Source: Bidens hawaiensis (taxonomy: Eukaryota > Streptophyta > Magnoliopsida > Asterales > Asteraceae). Taken from it: a DNA stretch of 64,000 bases. Below the pieces are notes generated by a model, which worked only from the letters and a program-made list of their open reading frames with translations, was not told the DNA's origin and made no database searches. Below are positions 22,602 through 35,757 of the stretch, piece by piece. The position numbers and the translations under genes are program-made. The DNA lies in the NCBI GenBank assembly GCA_021521415.1, contig JAIQDT010005441.1, positions 1 through 64,000 of the forward strand, in the 5' to 3' direction. Positions within the stretch are counted from its first letter, which is position 1. Each line of letters opens with the position of its first letter.

Positions 22602-24472
22602 TGTAACACCCCGACCAAAGGCGGATTATACATCGGGGCGCCACATATTGCTTCATTACTCGCGACACTATTGGTGTCAATATTTATTAATACACATTTT
22701 ATCGCGCACGCGCAGCGGGGAAAATAAAGAACATAAATCAAACATAAATCAATATATTATAAATTATAACATTCAAACAACATTAACTTGTCTTGATACA
22801 TTTTAATTCTAGGTCCAAAAGTAAAAACGTCCTACGTGTCCACAAGCTCCAAAACAGCTACTGCAAACCTGAACATGTGTTAAAATAAACGTCAAACACT
22901 TGCGTGTTGGTGAGAAATCAAGTTTAATAGATAATCATAGATAATCACAGTAAATCTGCGCGCAACACGTGTATGTCTAGAGTTTAACAAGGGTGTAATC
23001 AGATTGTGATCAAGCCTAAGATAGTTCATAGATCATAGTTCAATCCATGCTCCCAATTGAGCATAAAAACGAGAAAACATCTGTGCAAGTGTAAACAAAG
23101 AAAACCGTAAACGATAGGTCTCCCGTGTTCAACTAATGGTACCAACGGAACTGCGGAATAGGCCGAACAAAGCGGTTAATGATACACACATACAAATAAA
23201 CAGCCAAGTAAACGTCCTCAACACATGGGATACTGCGCGACTAAAGTTCATAAACAAGTTTAAGACTCAAGTTTTGTATGAACACATGAACATCCCAAAG
23301 CATTTAAAATAAAAAGGGATTAGATACGAGATAACTCACATGATAAACGATGCGGTGATAGATAAAGCAAGAACCAACTTTAAACAAGCACAAGTTAACC
23401 TATAAATAAGATTATTGTTTTAATGATTTGTTTTAAGTCTTGATTATAAGTTAGCATAATTAATAAGTAAACTATTATATATAATATATATTACCGGAAA
23501 AGCAGGAAGAACAAGGAGGAAGACGGAGGCAGAGAGGAAGACGGCAGAGAGAGCAAGGAGCAAGAGAACAGGAGAGATTAAGTGTTTTGTGTGTGATGTG
23601 TTAGGAAAAATAATACTATTATTTATAGAGAAACCCTAGGGAACACAATCCTAGAAAAGGGGAAAAGATCTCAAAAAGCAAAAGATATCAAAAAGCATAA
23701 GAATCCAAAAGCAAAAGATATCAAAAGATATGGCAGCTGCAGGGGGCAAGATAAAGCTGACAGGGAACAGTAACAGGCATGGGCGGTTCAAATAAAGGTA
23801 CTGGATAAAGCTTGGCAAAAGCAGATCTCAAAAGATAATGTCAGTCACTTTTTCTACCAACCAATGGGGGTTGGTACGCATGCTGCGCCGAAAGTAACTA
23901 TTCAGACATAAAGCAGATTAGGTCAACAGCTCAAAAGATAAGACAACACAAAAGCAAACGGCTAGATTTAAACAGAAGATACAAGGGTTAAGCGCGGGAA
24001 GGCTGAGTGCGCGAGCGCGAAGGCTGGCACAACAATCCTTAGCGCACTGCGGGAAGAATCACAAATCCTTAGCGTGCTGCGTGAAGAACAAGAATTCTAA
24101 GCGCATCGCGGGAAGAACATACATTCTTAGCGCATTGCGGGAAGAACATGCATTCTTAGCGCGCTGCGAGAAGAGTTCTCTTCACGCATCGCAGGAACAA
24201 GATGTCTTCACGCAGGCTTCCATGTAAGGAGTCTGGCGCGTGGAGCTGCAGACATCCTTAGGCGGAAAGAACCAAAGGACAAGAGGGAAGAGAAGGCGGA
24301 AAGAGAGAAGGAAGAGGGAGGGGACGGCGGAAAGAAAGAGGGAGAAAGAGGCGGGCAGGAAATATATATTATTATTAAAAATAAAATACAAGTATAAATA
24401 TTAAATAATAAAAGAGAGATCGGGTCAGAGAAACGGGTACCTGGGTCGGGTCGGATCGGGGCAGATGTCACA
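22602..24472 (-). repeat. 3' LTR of the Ty3 element (left on the plus strand)
   Basis: This LTR is 1871 bp with TGTAAC...GTCACA ends. It contains an array of about six 'CTTAGCGCryTGCGgGAAGAA' repeats near 24035-24190. Small reading frames inside it occur at the same offset in the other LTR and are not genes. Confidence 0.95.
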
Positions 24473-24484
24473 GTCTCCCCTACT
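24473..24484 (-). other. Polypurine tract of the Ty3 element
   Basis: The minus strand reads AGTAGGGGAGAC directly against the TGTGACATC end of the 3' LTR, the place where plus-strand DNA synthesis is primed. Confidence 0.75.
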
Positions 24485-24506
24485 TTAAGAAATTTCGTCC
24501 CGAAAT

Positions 24507-27500
24507 TTATCTCGAAGTAGGTTGCGCAGAGAACAGGTGCGGGTACTTGATCTTCATTTGATCTTCCCTTTCCCATGTAAACTCGGCTCCGCGCTTGGAC
24601 TCCCAGCGAACTTTCACGATAGGGATACGACTGCGCTTGGTTTGCTTAACCTCGCGATCCATAATCTCAACAGGCTTCTCAATGAAATGCATGGATTCAT
24701 CAACTTGAACTTCATCAAGTGGAATGTGAAGGTTCTCGTCAGCTAAACACTTCTTGAGATTGGAAACATGGAACGTTGGATGCACATTACTGAGCGCGAG
24801 CGGCAGGTCAAGTCTGTAGGCAACTTTTCCCACACGCGCGAGAATCTTGAATGGACCAACATAACGAGGAGCAAGCTTACCCTTCTTCCCAAAGCGGACA
24901 ACACCTTTCCAAGGCGACACTTTGAGGAGAACAAGATCACCAACTTGAAATTCGAGAGGCTTTCGCCTACGATCTGCGTAACTCTTCTGTCGGCTTCTGG
25001 CAGTCAGCAAATGATCACGGATCTTGGCGATTTTATCGGTTGTCTCTTGAACAAGTTCGGGTCCTGTGATTTGAGTTTCACCCACTTCGCTCCAACAAAT
25101 TGGGGAGCGGCATTTACGACCGTAAAGTGCTTCAAATGGGGCCATACCGATACTGGAATGATAGCTGTTGTTATAAGAAAACTCGATCAAAGGCAGGTGT
25201 GAATCCCAATTACCTCCAAAATCAAGAACACAAGATCGGAGCATATCCTCAAGAGTTTGAATAGTTCGCTCAGACTGACCGTCAGTCTGAGGATGATATG
25301 CCGTACTCATGTCCAAGCGAGTTCCTAGCGCAGATTGGAGAGATTTCCAAAAGCGAGATATAAAACGGCCATCGCGATCGGATATGATGCTCAAAGGAGT
25401 ACCATGGCGGCAGACGATTTCCTTGACATAAAGCTGCGCGAGATGCTCAACACGGTAGTTTTCACGAATGGGCAGAAAGTGAGCAGATTTAGTCAATCGA
25501 TCCACTACTACCCAAATGCTATCATGTTTGCTTGCTGTCAAAGGTAACTTGGTAATAAAGTCCATCGCTATACCTTCCCATTTCCACGTAGGAATTTCTG
25601 GTTGTTCGAGCAAACCAGATGGGCGCTGGTGTTCAGCTTTAACTTTAGAACAAGTCAGGCACTTAGCTACGAACACAGCAATATCCTTTTTCATACCGGG
25701 CCACCAATAAGTTATGCGCAAATCCTTGTACATCTTATCAGCGCCGGGATGAATAGAATACCGAGATTTGTGCGCTTCACTCAGGATATCAGCGCGAAGA
25801 TTCTCATCACAAGGGATCCAGATGCGATTGAGATAGCAGAGAATTCCACTCAGATTAGGGACAAAGAGTGCTTCCGCGCCACACGCTAACTCGGCGCGAA
25901 GGTTACCATTACTGATGGATGCGCGCTGCGCGTCACGAATACGCGATTCAAGGTTGCTTTGAATCGGCGCGAAGTGAAGCTGGGTGCGCGGCAAGATACA
26001 GTTAAGTTGGCAGGGTTTTCGGCTGAGCGCATCGGCTACCACATTAGCCTTACCAGGATGATACCGGATCTCACAATCGTAATCGCTGATGAGTTCGTTC
26101 CATCGGCGTTGCCTCATGTTAAGTTCCTTTTGATCAAAGATATGCTGAAGGCTTTTATGGTCAGTGTAAAGGATACACTTAGTACCATAAAGGTAGTGTC
26201 TCCAGATCTTCAAGGCAAAAACAACTGCACCAAGCTCGAGGTCGTGAGTTGTATAATTCTTTTCATGAACCTTAAGTTGCCTTGATGCGTAAGCGATAAC
26301 CTTGCCTCGTTGCATAAGAACACAACCGAGACCTTGGTTGGATGCATCGCAATATACGACAAAATCATCATTACCCTCAGGTAGCGCAAGAACAGGAGCT
26401 TCACACAACAAACGCTTGAGCGTTAGAAAGGCTTCTTCTTGCTTCGAGCCCCAAATATACGGTTTACCTTTGTGCGTCAGAGCTGTTAAAGGCAAAGCGA
26501 TCTTTGAGAAGTTCGAAATGAAACGCCGGTAATAACCAGCTAAGCCCAGAAAGGAACGGATCTCAGAAGGAGAGGATGGCGTAATCCAGTTCTTGATTGC
26601 TTCAATCTTGGATGGGTCGACATGAATACCCATCTTGTTTACAACATGACCAAGAAACTGTACTTCATCAGACCAAAATTCACACTTGGAAAGCTTAGCA
26701 TAGAGTTGCTCGGCTCTAAGCTTTTGCAATACCAATCGGAGATGTTGCTCATGCTCGGTCTTGGTCTTAGAATACACCAGAACATCATCGATAAAAACGA
26801 TCACGAATTTATCCAAGAAAGGCCTACACACCCGATTCATAAGATCCATGAAAACGGCGGGTGCGTTGGTTAGACCGAAGGACATGACCAAGAATTCAAA
26901 ATGGCCATAACGAGTACGAAAAGCAGTCTTCGGAACATCTTCATCGCGGATACGCAACTGATGATAACCAGAACGGAGATCGATCTTCGAGAAACAGGAG
27001 GCACCTTGGAGTTGATCAAAGAGGTCGTCAATACGCGGTAAGGGATACCGGTTTTTAATGGTGAGTTTGTTCAACTCGCGGTAATCAATACACATGCGAA
27101 ACGATCCATCTTTCTTTTTAACGAACAACACCGGAGCACCCCAGGGCGAAGAGCTAGGGCGAATGAATCCTTTAGCAGTCAACTCTTGGAGTTGGCTGGC
27201 CAATTCTTGCATCTCAGCGGGTGCAAGACGGTAAGGAGATTTAGCAACGGGGGAAGCACCAGGGACAAGATCAACACGAAACTCGACTTCACGAGCGGGA
27301 GGGATACCAGGAAGATCATCAGGAAAAACTTCAGGAAAATCACGCACAACAGGGATATCGCGAAGCTTCTTTCCTTCATCGGGTTTAACCACATGGGCTA
27401 GAAATGCAATACACTTCTTCCGCATGAGTCTTTGGGCTTCGGCGCAAGACATAAGTTTAAGACCACTGGAGGGTTTTTCGCCGTAGATATGAAGATCACC

Positions 27501-29123
27501 ATTTTCTCGAGGTATGCGAATCAATTTCTTGGCGCAAATAACTTCGGCGCGATTCTTCGAGAGCCAGTCCATACCAATGATAACATCAAAGCTTCCAAGA
27601 GGCATAGGGATGAGGTCGATCAGAAAATCGTTTTCGTTAAGGTTAAGCGTGCAATCTTTAATTACCGAGTTTATTAAAACAGTTTCGCCATTAGCCAATT
27701 CAACTGAAAAATCTTCTTTTAAGTCATCGCGCGGTCGCGCAAGCTTCTGCTCGAAGGCGCGAGAGATAAAACTTCGATCGGCGCCAGTATCAAAAAGCAT
27801 AGATGCATAAAATCCGTTAAGCAAAAATGTACCATTAACTACGTCGTTATTCGCTTGCGCTTGGTGCGCGGTTATGTTAAAAGCTCGGCCACGCGTCACT
27901 TGGTTCGAAATTTGGTTCACCGGATTCGCTTGAGTAATCTTAACTTGTAGCCTTGGGCACGCGTTCCGGAAATGACTTGGATCACCGCAGTTAAAGCACG
28001 ATCTGGGTCGTGGGTTTTGGTAAGTTGGCTGTGGGTTCTGCGGGTAAGCTGGTGGTGTTGGCGCAATCGGATTGGAGGGAGGGGTTCTACAGTACTCAAC
28101 GGAGTGACCTACGCGGCCACATCGGTTACATTGTCGACACGGGACTTGAGGTGGGTGATGAAGTCTACAGGTTGGGCAAAAGGGTTGGTTTCCTGTGTAA
28201 GGTTTCTTAGTTGGCGGGGCAGGGAGTGCGGGATTGGTTATGGCATAGTTGTGGCCTATAGGAGGTGTTGGGTAGGCTGACAGAGGTTGAGGGGCGTATG
28301 CTAGAGGCTGGTAAGCGGGTTGCTGGACTATGGGCGGGTTGGTAAGCGCGTAAGCTTGTCTGCGCCTACGTTTCTGGTTATGGTTTGAGGGTTCAGGTTT
28401 GGTTTCTGCGGGTTCAGGGGCAGTTTTGGTGGGTTTGGTCTTCTCAGTTCCCCGCAGGAACAGGGTTCCTGCTCTGACATGGTTGTCGCTGAGCACAGCG
28501 GCCAATTCGATGGCGTCAGAGAGGGTAACTGGGTTTCTGGCCCATACAGAATCTTGAATTTCCATGGGGAGACCCCCAAGGAATTTCTCGATGGCTCGGC
28601 GGGAAGGGGTAACAAGGTGAGGGACCAGTAAGCTTAGCTCGTGGAAGCGCGTCGCGTACTCGCGCGCTTCACCGCTGTATTGCTTCAAGTTCCAGAATTC
28701 TTCCTCCAGGCGCTTAACTTCGTTGGGAGGGCAGAATTCTCGCGTAAGAATTTCCTTGAATTCCTCCCATGTCATGCTAGAAGCAGCCTCTGCGCCACGC
28801 GCATGAGCTACTCCATTCCACCATGTAAGCGCTCTGGATTCCAGGACACTGGAAGCATATAGGGTTCGTCTTTCTGAGGGGCATTGGGTATGGAGGAAAG
28901 TGTTTTCAATCTTCTCAAGCCATTGGAGCATCACGGTGGCTCCTTCAAGACCTGTGAACTTCGGAGGGTTACCCGCATTAAAGGACTTAATGTTATAACT
29001 GGAGGTATTATCATTGTTTTGGCTCAAAGCTTGGGCTATTGCGGCGGCCATTTCCTGGGAACGTTGCTGTCTACGCATGCGCGAGGCTTCTCTTCTCTGA
29101 AATCGGCGAGATAGCGGAGGCAT
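24507..29123 (-). CDS. Gag-Pol polyprotein of Ty3/gypsy chromovirus (1538 aa)
   Basis: A single frame encodes all retrotransposon functions. Gag (about residues 50-250) includes [20 protein letters not shown]. Two zinc knuckles follow, [14 protein letters not shown] near 338 and [14 protein letters not shown] near 380. The aspartic protease has [12 protein letters not shown] near 444. Reverse transcriptase spans about 640-870 with CIDYRELN and the catalytic FIDDVLVYS near 778. RNase H has [15 protein letters not shown] near 925. Integrase has a His/Cys zinc domain (HPGADKM...[11 protein letters not shown], about 1120-1160) and the core starting MDFITKLPL...[11 protein letters not shown] near 1210. 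The C-terminus ([20 protein letters not shown], about 1495-1530) is a chromodomain-like module, which in chromoviruses guides integration to modified chromatin. No stop or frameshift interrupts the frame. Gag and Pol in one frame means they must be separated by the protease. Confidence 0.96.
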   Translation of the reverse strand: MPPLSRRFQRREASRMRRQQRSQEMAAAIAQALSQNNDNTSSYNIKSFNAGNPPKFTGLEGATVMLQWLEKIENTFLHTQCPSERRTLYASSVLESRALTWWNGVAHARGAEAASSMTWEEFKEILTREFCPPNEVKRLEEEFWNLKQYSGEAREYATRFHELSLLVPHLVTPSRRAIEKFLGGLPMEIQDSVWARNPVTLSDAIELAAVLSDNHVRAGTLFLRGTEKTKPTKTAPEPAETKPEPSNHNQKRRRRQAYALTNPPIVQQPAYQPLAYAPQPLSAYPTPPIGHNYAITNPALPAPPTKKPYTGNQPFCPTCRLHHPPQVPCRQCNRCGRVGHSVEYCRTPPSNPIAPTPPAYPQNPQPTYQNPRPRSCFNCGDPSHFRNACPRLQVKITQANPVNQISNQVTRGRAFNITAHQAQANNDVVNGTFLLNGFYASMLFDTGADRSFISRAFEQKLARPRDDLKEDFSVELANGETVLINSVIKDCTLNLNENDFLIDLIPMPLGSFDVIIGMDWLSKNRAEVICAKKLIRIPRENGDLHIYGEKPSSGLKLMSCAEAQRLMRKKCIAFLAHVVKPDEGKKLRDIPVVRDFPEVFPDDLPGIPPAREVEFRVDLVPGASPVAKSPYRLAPAEMQELASQLQELTAKGFIRPSSSPWGAPVLFVKKKDGSFRMCIDYRELNKLTIKNRYPLPRIDDLFDQLQGASCFSKIDLRSGYHQLRIRDEDVPKTAFRTRYGHFEFLVMSFGLTNAPAVFMDLMNRVCRPFLDKFVIVFIDDVLVYSKTKTEHEQHLRLVLQKLRAEQLYAKLSKCEFWSDEVQFLGHVVNKMGIHVDPSKIEAIKNWITPSSPSEIRSFLGLAGYYRRFISNFSKIALPLTALTHKGKPYIWGSKQEEAFLTLKRLLCEAPVLALPEGNDDFVVYCDASNQGLGCVLMQRGKVIAYASRQLKVHEKNYTTHDLELGAVVFALKIWRHYLYGTKCILYTDHKSLQHIFDQKELNMRQRRWNELISDYDCEIRYHPGKANVVADALSRKPCQLNCILPRTQLHFAPIQSNLESRIRDAQRASISNGNLRAELACGAEALFVPNLSGILCYLNRIWIPCDENLRADILSEAHKSRYSIHPGADKMYKDLRITYWWPGMKKDIAVFVAKCLTCSKVKAEHQRPSGLLEQPEIPTWKWEGIAMDFITKLPLTASKHDSIWVVVDRLTKSAHFLPIRENYRVEHLAQLYVKEIVCRHGTPLSIISDRDGRFISRFWKSLQSALGTRLDMSTAYHPQTDGQSERTIQTLEDMLRSCVLDFGGNWDSHLPLIEFSYNNSYHSSIGMAPFEALYGRKCRSPICWSEVGETQITGPELVQETTDKIAKIRDHLLTARSRQKSYADRRRKPLEFQVGDLVLLKVSPWKGVVRFGKKGKLAPRYVGPFKILARVGKVAYRLDLPLALSNVHPTFHVSNLKKCLADENLHIPLDEVQVDESMHFIEKPVEIMDREVKQTKRSRIPIVKVRWESKRGAEFTWEREDQMKIKYPHLFSAQPTSR

Positions 29124-29756
29124 TCTATAAAAATTTTAATTTTAGTTAATATCTTGGTTTTAGCGCAAAGTTTTAATCTTATAAAGCTTGGTTTCACGGA
29201 GTTAGATACTATCAAAAGTTAAAGTAAAATAAATGATCCTAAATGCAGACTTAATAAAGGTAACAAATTCGAATCAAGAACCGACAATTCACGTATCACC
29301 ATGACTTTCCGAATTCCCGATTTAAAATATACGAGCAAACGAGTATTGGAGATTGACGATTCATGTATCACCATGACTTTTCAATCCTCAATATAAAACA
29401 TACAAGAAAATGAGTATTGGAGGTTGACAATTCATGTATCACCATGACTTTTCAAGTCTCCAACCTCAGAACATAATCGTAAATGGAAATTGAAAATCAA
29501 CTATTCATGTATCACCATGACTGTTCGGATTTTCAACCCCAACAAACGAATATGTAAGTAAAATCAATAAAAATCGAAATTCAACAAAAGTCGAAATATC
29601 GCGGAATAAAATCATATACTGCGCAAGCGCGAGCATATTCATAAATAACGAGTAATTAACAATAAGCGCGCAAACATGAGATTTCTCTCATGCGCGAGAA
29701 GGGACTCTTAGGTATTCTAGGCCGTTACGTCTAACCACCTATCCTAAAGTCAACGA

Positions 29757-29768
29757 GCTCTGATACCA
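29757..29768 (-). other. Primer-binding site of the Ty3 element (initiator tRNA-Met)
   Basis: The minus strand reads TGGTATCAGAGC, three bases inside the 5' LTR, a perfect 12-base complement to plant initiator tRNA-Met. Confidence 0.95.
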
Positions 29769-29771
29769 ATC

Positions 29772-31642
29772 TGTAACACCCCGACCAAAGGCGGATTATA
29801 CATCGGGGCGCCACATATTGCTTCATTACTCGCGACACTATTGGTGTCAATATTTATTAATACACATTTTATCGCGCACGCGCAGCGGGGAAAATAAAGA
29901 ACATAAATCAAACATAAATCAATATATTATAAATTATAACATTCAAACAACATTAACTTGTCTTGATACATTTTAATTCTAGGTCCAAAAGTAAAAACGT
30001 CCTACGTGTCCACAAGCTCCAAAACAGCTACTGCAAACCTGAACATGTGTTAAAATAAACGTCAAACACTTGCGTGTTGGTGAGAAATCAAGTTTAATAG
30101 ATAATCATAGATAATCACAGTAAATCTGCGCGCAACACGTGTATGTCTAGAGTTTAACAAGGGTGTAATCAGATTGTGATCAAGCCTAAGATAGTTCATA
30201 GATCATAGTTCAATCCATGCTCCCAATTGAGCATAAAAACGAGAAAACATCTGTGCAAGTGTAAACAAAGAAAACCGTAAACGATAGGTCTCCCGTGTTC
30301 AACTAATGGTACCAACGGAACTGCGGAATAGGCCGAACAAAGCGGTTAATGATACACACATACAAATAAACAGCCAAGTAAACGTCCTCAACACATGGGA
30401 TACTGCGCGACTAAAGTTCATAAACAAGTTTAAGACTCAAGTTTTGTATGAACACATGAACATCCCAAAGCATTTAAAATAAAAAGGGATTAGATACGAG
30501 ATAACTCACATGATAAACGATGCGGTGATAGATAAAGCAAGAACCAACTTTAAACAAGCACAAGTTAACCTATAAATAAGATTATTGTTTTAATGATTTG
30601 TTTTAAGTCTTGATTATAAGTTAGCATAATTAATAAGTAAACTATTATATATAATATATATTACCGGAAAAGCAGGAAGAACAAGGAGGAAGACGGAGGC
30701 AGAGAGGAAGACGGCAGAGAGAGCAAGGAGCAAGAGAACAGGAGAGATTAAGTGTTTTGTGTGTGATGTGTTAGGAAAAATAATACTATTATTTATAGAG
30801 AAACCCTAGGGAACACAATCCTAGAAAAGGGGAAAAGATCTCAAAAAGCAAAAGATATCAAAAAGCATAAGAATCCAAAAGCAAAAGATATCAAAAGATA
30901 TGGCAGCTGCAGGGGGCAAGATAAAGCTGACAGGGAACAGTAACAGGCATGGGCGGTTCAAATAAAGGTACTGGATAAAGCTTGGCAAAAGCAGATCTCA
31001 AAAGATAATGTCAGTCACTTTTTCTACCAACCAATGGGGGTTGGTACGCATGCTGCGCCGAAAGTAACTATTCAGACATAAAGCAGATTAGGTCAACAGC
31101 TCAAAAGATAAGACAACACAAAAGCAAACGGCTAGATTTAAACAGAAGATACAAGGGTTAAGCGCGGGAAGGCTGAGTGCGCGAGCGCGAAGGCTGGCAC
31201 AACAATCCTTAGCGCACTGCGGGAAGAATCACAAATCCTTAGCGTGCTGCGTGAAGAACAAGAATTCTAAGCGCATCGCGGGAAGAACATACATTCTTAG
31301 CGCATTGCGGGAAGAACATGCATTCTTAGCGCGCTGCGAGAAGAGTTCTCTTCACGCATCGCAGGAACAAGATGTCTTCACGCAGGCTTCCATGTAAGGA
31401 GTCTGGCGCGTGGAGCTGCAGACATCCTTAGGCGGAAAGAACCAAAGGACAAGAGGGAAGAGAAGGCGGAAAGAGAGAAGGAAGAGGGAGGGGACGGCGG
31501 AAAGAAAGAGGGAGAAAGAGGCGGGCAGGAAATATATATTATTATTAAAAATAAAATACAAGTATAAATATTAAATAATAAAAGAGAGATCGGGTCAGAG
31601 AAACGGGTACCTGGGTCGGGTCGGATCGGGGCAGATGTCACA
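29772..31642 (-). repeat. 5' LTR of the Ty3 element (right on the plus strand)
   Basis: This LTR is offset by exactly 7170 bp from the left LTR and has the same length and ends. On the minus strand it lies upstream of gag and would hold the promoter. It borders the primer-binding site on its inner side. Confidence 0.95.
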
Positions 31643-32203
31643 GTGTTCGTTGTCAAAGAATTGGAATTGTAATTCAATTCCTTTAAATTCTTTTAAAAAA
31701 AAAAAAAAATTCAAATCCTTCCAAAATGTAAAGGAATTCAAGTAAATTCATTGGAATTTGTTCTCGAGTTTTTTTTTTCATTTTCCTTTTTTTTAACGAG
31801 GACAACGAATAAAACATTTTTGTTTTTTTACTTTTTTTTGTTTTTAATTTATATTTTGAATTATGAATTTTTTAATATTATATTTAAATATTTTCTTAAG
31901 AGGTTTTTGATCTTAATAGAAAACCCATAAAAAAAATTCAAAAAAGATAATAAAAAAATCATGACGCAAAATACAAGTAAAAATCTAAAAAAACTAAAAT
32001 GTTTCTGTCGTTATCCTCGTTTAAAAAAAACGATTCCAATTCATTTGTCAAACGAATACATCAGAAATGGAATTGGATTTCAATTCCTTTCAATTCAAAT
32101 TCTATTGGAATGTTCACATTCCAAATCCAATTCCTTACAATTCAAAATTATATGCAAATTCTAATTCCAATTCCACTCCATTCTTTGAAACGAACGCCCC
32201 TTG

Positions 32204-32627
32204 AGTTGTTTGGTACCAAAAATCAGAAGTCATAAACAAACTCGCACCACAGACCTCCAAAATTTTGCCATTGTTTACTTGGTTACCCATTCGATATTTA
32301 AGTAAACCCCAACTAGCTTAAATGGCATAATGACACACTAAAATTAGGGCTGACAATTCGTGTCTTAACTGGTTTAACAGGTAAGAAGCGACGCGCGTAA
32401 CACAAATATAAAAGTTGAATACGACTCGTTTACCTACTTTATATGTCATGACTATAAGACAGTTTTAAGTTTTGTGTACCAATAAGGGATAATGAGGGAG
32501 TCTAGCCTACTAATTTCAATTATTTAAGAAAATAAAAAAAATCACATACCGCACTTTTTTTTATTAACAGGTCTTATCGTATCTTTAACAGGTACCCAAT
32601 TATCAGCACTAACTAAAATCATCAATA
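32204..32627. other. Intergenic DNA between the split miniature element and the Helitron
   Basis: About 420 bp, AT-rich, with no gene or repeat end that I can support. Confidence 0.4.
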
Positions 32628-35497
32628 TCTCCCTCTATAATAAACAAGTGGGATTCTCATCAAAATTCTTCAAATTGTCACATAGCATTCTCGGTTTTTT
32701 TAGTTTTTTTTTTTTTTTTTAAGTTCTCAACATTTAATTTGTTCAACAGTTGTTTCCTAATTTCTCATTTCAGTCATCTTTTTCAAAATCAAACTTCGTG
32801 GTATTCATTTTGCAGGCTTATAACCCTGATAACAATAACAACGAAGTCAATCACCATCCGACTATTTTGTTGTGAATGTGAATACGAAGTGCTTTGAAAT
32901 CGATCCCTATTCAACTATAAAGGTAATATGTTTTTCAATTTACAGATTCAATTATCTGATGTCTATTGTTAAACACATCCTCATGTAATCCGATTGGAGT
33001 ATACATGTTCAAAATCCATTAAATGGTAGTATGTTTTAAACTTTTAATATTGTTTATTTCTATGTAAAATTTACCCTTATCGTTGGTGGTTTGAATCTGT
33101 GTAAATAAAAGAAATCATGATGGAGCTAATTCACTCATGTATGCTTTAAGTTTTCAATTTCGATCTTTGTTTTTTATCTTGCTGAAATCAATTTGCAGGT
33201 GATGTTTGAATGAAGATTTGGGTTCAATTGAGTGTTTTGACTTTTGAGGTAAACATCATACTGATGTAAAAAAGTCAACATAAAACCCAAAAATTTTGTT
33301 ATACATTTCGTTTTATGGGTTTTGGTTTTATCAATTTCACATTAGCCAAGAAGTGTGTTTAAGATTTGTTTATTGATTCATTTTAGGGTCTTTGATTTTG
33401 TCATCTATATTTGGAGTAATTCATATTTGGTGTACGCAATAATCAACTCATCCATATTTGTTTATCGATCCATTTTAGGGTCTTCGATCCATTTATGTGT
33501 TTAATATGTTAGTGCATGATAAATGCAATTGTTTCATTTTGTTAAATTCTACTCATGATAAAGTCTCAAAAATATTTAATTTTATTTATTATAAGTAATT
33601 TAGTTTATTTAGGCTGTCGTTTGTTCAGTTATGATTTGATTTTAGGCTATGTAATGTTGTAATTTACATAAACATGACAGCTGCGTTTACAAATGAATGA
33701 CAAATTTTTGGCTTATATAATTTACCTTTTGTTGCTTTAATCAACTAAACTTCATTCAAGTGATTTATCTTTAGTTCCTATCTTTCATTTTTTGATGCAA
33801 TAATAAATCTGCAAGGAGTATGATGGTGCGAATGTATTACGCTGCACCTGCACAGTTTTTAATTTTCTTTGTTCAATGGTAAGATTGCCACCAATCAAGG
33901 CTGCTTGGGCTCTTGAGGACCCTAATATACAAGGTCAATAATCCATACTTTATGTGAAGTAGATACAAACTTATAGTAATTTGCATTAATTAATCCGTAC
34001 TTTATTTGCCTAACAGGGGTATTTTGGTCATAATTGCAGATTCATTATAATTTGCAGGTGCCAGAAATTGGTTTGACTTCAGAGGTTTGTGGGTTTGACT
34101 AGCAGTTTTCTCTCCGTATTATTAGCGGTGTGCAAATAGCTGGTGGCTCGAAGCTCGCTCGAATTCGGCTCAGTTGTAAACGGGGCCTGAGCTAGCCTTG
34201 GCTGTCTTCTGGCCCCTGAGTTGGTTCGATATATTTTAGTACATATATGTATAGTTGAATATATTTTGTTAATTTTAGAAGTATTTGATTTTCTTAATGC
34301 TTACAGTATGACATTATGTGTGCATAATAATATGAGTTTATTTTCATTAGTTGTTATAACTAATAACTTAATTGTATTAATACATTTTACAATTAAAATT
34401 CGTAATATGTATTTTATAAAGTTATTTATTTAATTAGCCGCTATTCGGTAAATTGTAGGTAAAACTATGGTTGTTTGAGCACTTAGAAAATTACTTTTCA
34501 TGATGGGGGATTAAAGCAATCAATAAGGTGAAAGTACTACAATGACTAGATTAGTTGACGAATTTGTTGGTCACACATGACCAAATACTAGGAGATTGGT
34601 GCATGATAGGGTATTGAACCAAACCAATAACATTAAAGTAATACAAAGAGTAGATTTAGTTGAAAATTTTGTTGGTCACACTGGACCTAGAACTAGGAGC
34701 TATGGAACTCTCTTCTTAAATTGTTCATATTTTAGTTTTAAGCATGGTTGATAATGGTATGCGGCTCTTATCTTAATTTGTATTTTTTTAGTTTTCAAGT
34801 ATGATTGTGAGAGAATGATATGTAACTCTTATCTTAAGTTGTACTTTTTTTTAGTTTTCAAGTATGATTGAAATAGACCAAAATTCTATGTCTTAGAGAT
34901 TATAAATTGAATTGAATGTGGACTTAAGTGCAGGTAAAAGAAGTTGAGTGGGATATTATTTGTAGATGATTAATACCAATGCAAAAATTAGATGATCAAG
35001 ATTATGGTTTAGAAGCCCTTGAAAAAGTAATGTCGGTTTAGATATAACTTATTTCAAACTTGTGGATAAAAATATTAACAGATAATAGTTTTCTATATAT
35101 GAATTATAAATGTAAATTTTCATTTTTATTATTGGGATTACTTATTTACACTTTTTTGAACATGTTACTTATTAATTTTGTTAATAGATGTAGCAACGAT
35201 GAACTATTAATCATGTTAATAATAGATGCAGCAACTATATTAATAAGCAAATCAATGGCCAAAATGAAAAAAATTTTGCAAAAAGATTTTGAATTATTTA
35301 GAGAACTGGTTATAGATTTTATTAGTGAGTTCACTCCTCTACGTTATCAAACGGTTTTTATTTATATATCAACTTTTACTTACGTGTTACTTGATCATGT
35401 TATTTGATGTTTTGTTTTTGCATTATGTTAAACATAATTGATTTTAAGTTCAAGTTTTTTTACCCAACCCCGTGTATCACACGGGTTTATAACCTAG
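32628..35497 (+). mobile_element. Non-autonomous Helitron (about 2.87 kb)
   Basis: The right end has the hallmark Helitron terminus: a perfect 7-bp hairpin CCCGTGT-ATC-ACACGGG at about 35470-35486, then TTTATAAC and the terminal CTAG at 35494-35497, followed by T. The left end TCTCCCTCTATAATAAACAA at 32628 is a TC start preceded by A, as expected for insertion between A and T without target duplication. Inside there are several TTTGCAG acceptor-like sites, an imperfect internal repeat of about 125 bp (TTTGTTGGTCACAC near 34563 and 34669) and a second of about 70 bp (TTAGTTTTCAAGTATGATTG at 34788 and 34852). There is no Rep-helicase gene, so it depends on an autonomous relative. The right end is firmer than the left. 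Confidence 0.78.
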
Positions 35498-35757
35498 TTA
35501 ATATATAATAGGCATACTGTACGCTATTAATAAATTGAGGTTTGTTAAACAGATGAAGATCAAGATAATAACTTCATGACTACTAATTGATTCAAAAATA
35601 ATTGTTAGTACTCAAAACACTAGTTAAGAACAAAATGATATCTAACGTATGAAGATAATAACGTCATAACAACTAATTCAAAAACAATTGCAAGTAATCC
35701 ACAAAATCTTAAAATCAAACTCAAAAACCTCAGCAACCGCAACCGCCCGACATCAAA

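Larger units (their letters stand above)
22602..31642 (-). mobile_element. Full-length Ty3/gypsy chromovirus (Tekay-like), apparently intact
   Basis: The element is 9041 bp, flanked by the exact target duplication GTGTT (22597-22601 and 31643-31647). The two LTRs are both 1871 bp, start TGTAACACCCC and end GATGTCACA on the plus strand, and look identical in every stretch I compared. The primer-binding site for initiator tRNA-Met and the polypurine tract are in place. One open reading frame of 1538 codons covers gag and pol. Identical LTRs and an open frame mean a recent insertion, and the element may still be able to move. It has high-GC coding DNA with GCGC-rich stretches, unlike its surroundings. 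Confidence 0.96.
22490..32203. mobile_element. Inverted-repeat miniature element split by the Ty3 retrotransposon
   Basis: The left piece (22490-22601) starts GGGCACGTTTCTTTCATAGA. The right piece (31648-32203), read from its far end, starts GGGGCGTTCGTTTCAAAGAA. Both continue into TGGAATTGGAATT-type DNA, so the two ends form imperfect inverted repeats of about 33 bp. Without the retrotransposon the element is about 0.67 kb, AT-rich and non-coding. No clear target duplication was found, so I do not assign a superfamily. Confidence 0.55.

Noticed and set aside
24182..24576. Small minus-strand frames at the LTR edge, repeated at 31352-31677
   Set aside because: They occur at equal offsets in both LTRs and have low-complexity Ser/Phe/Pro translations.
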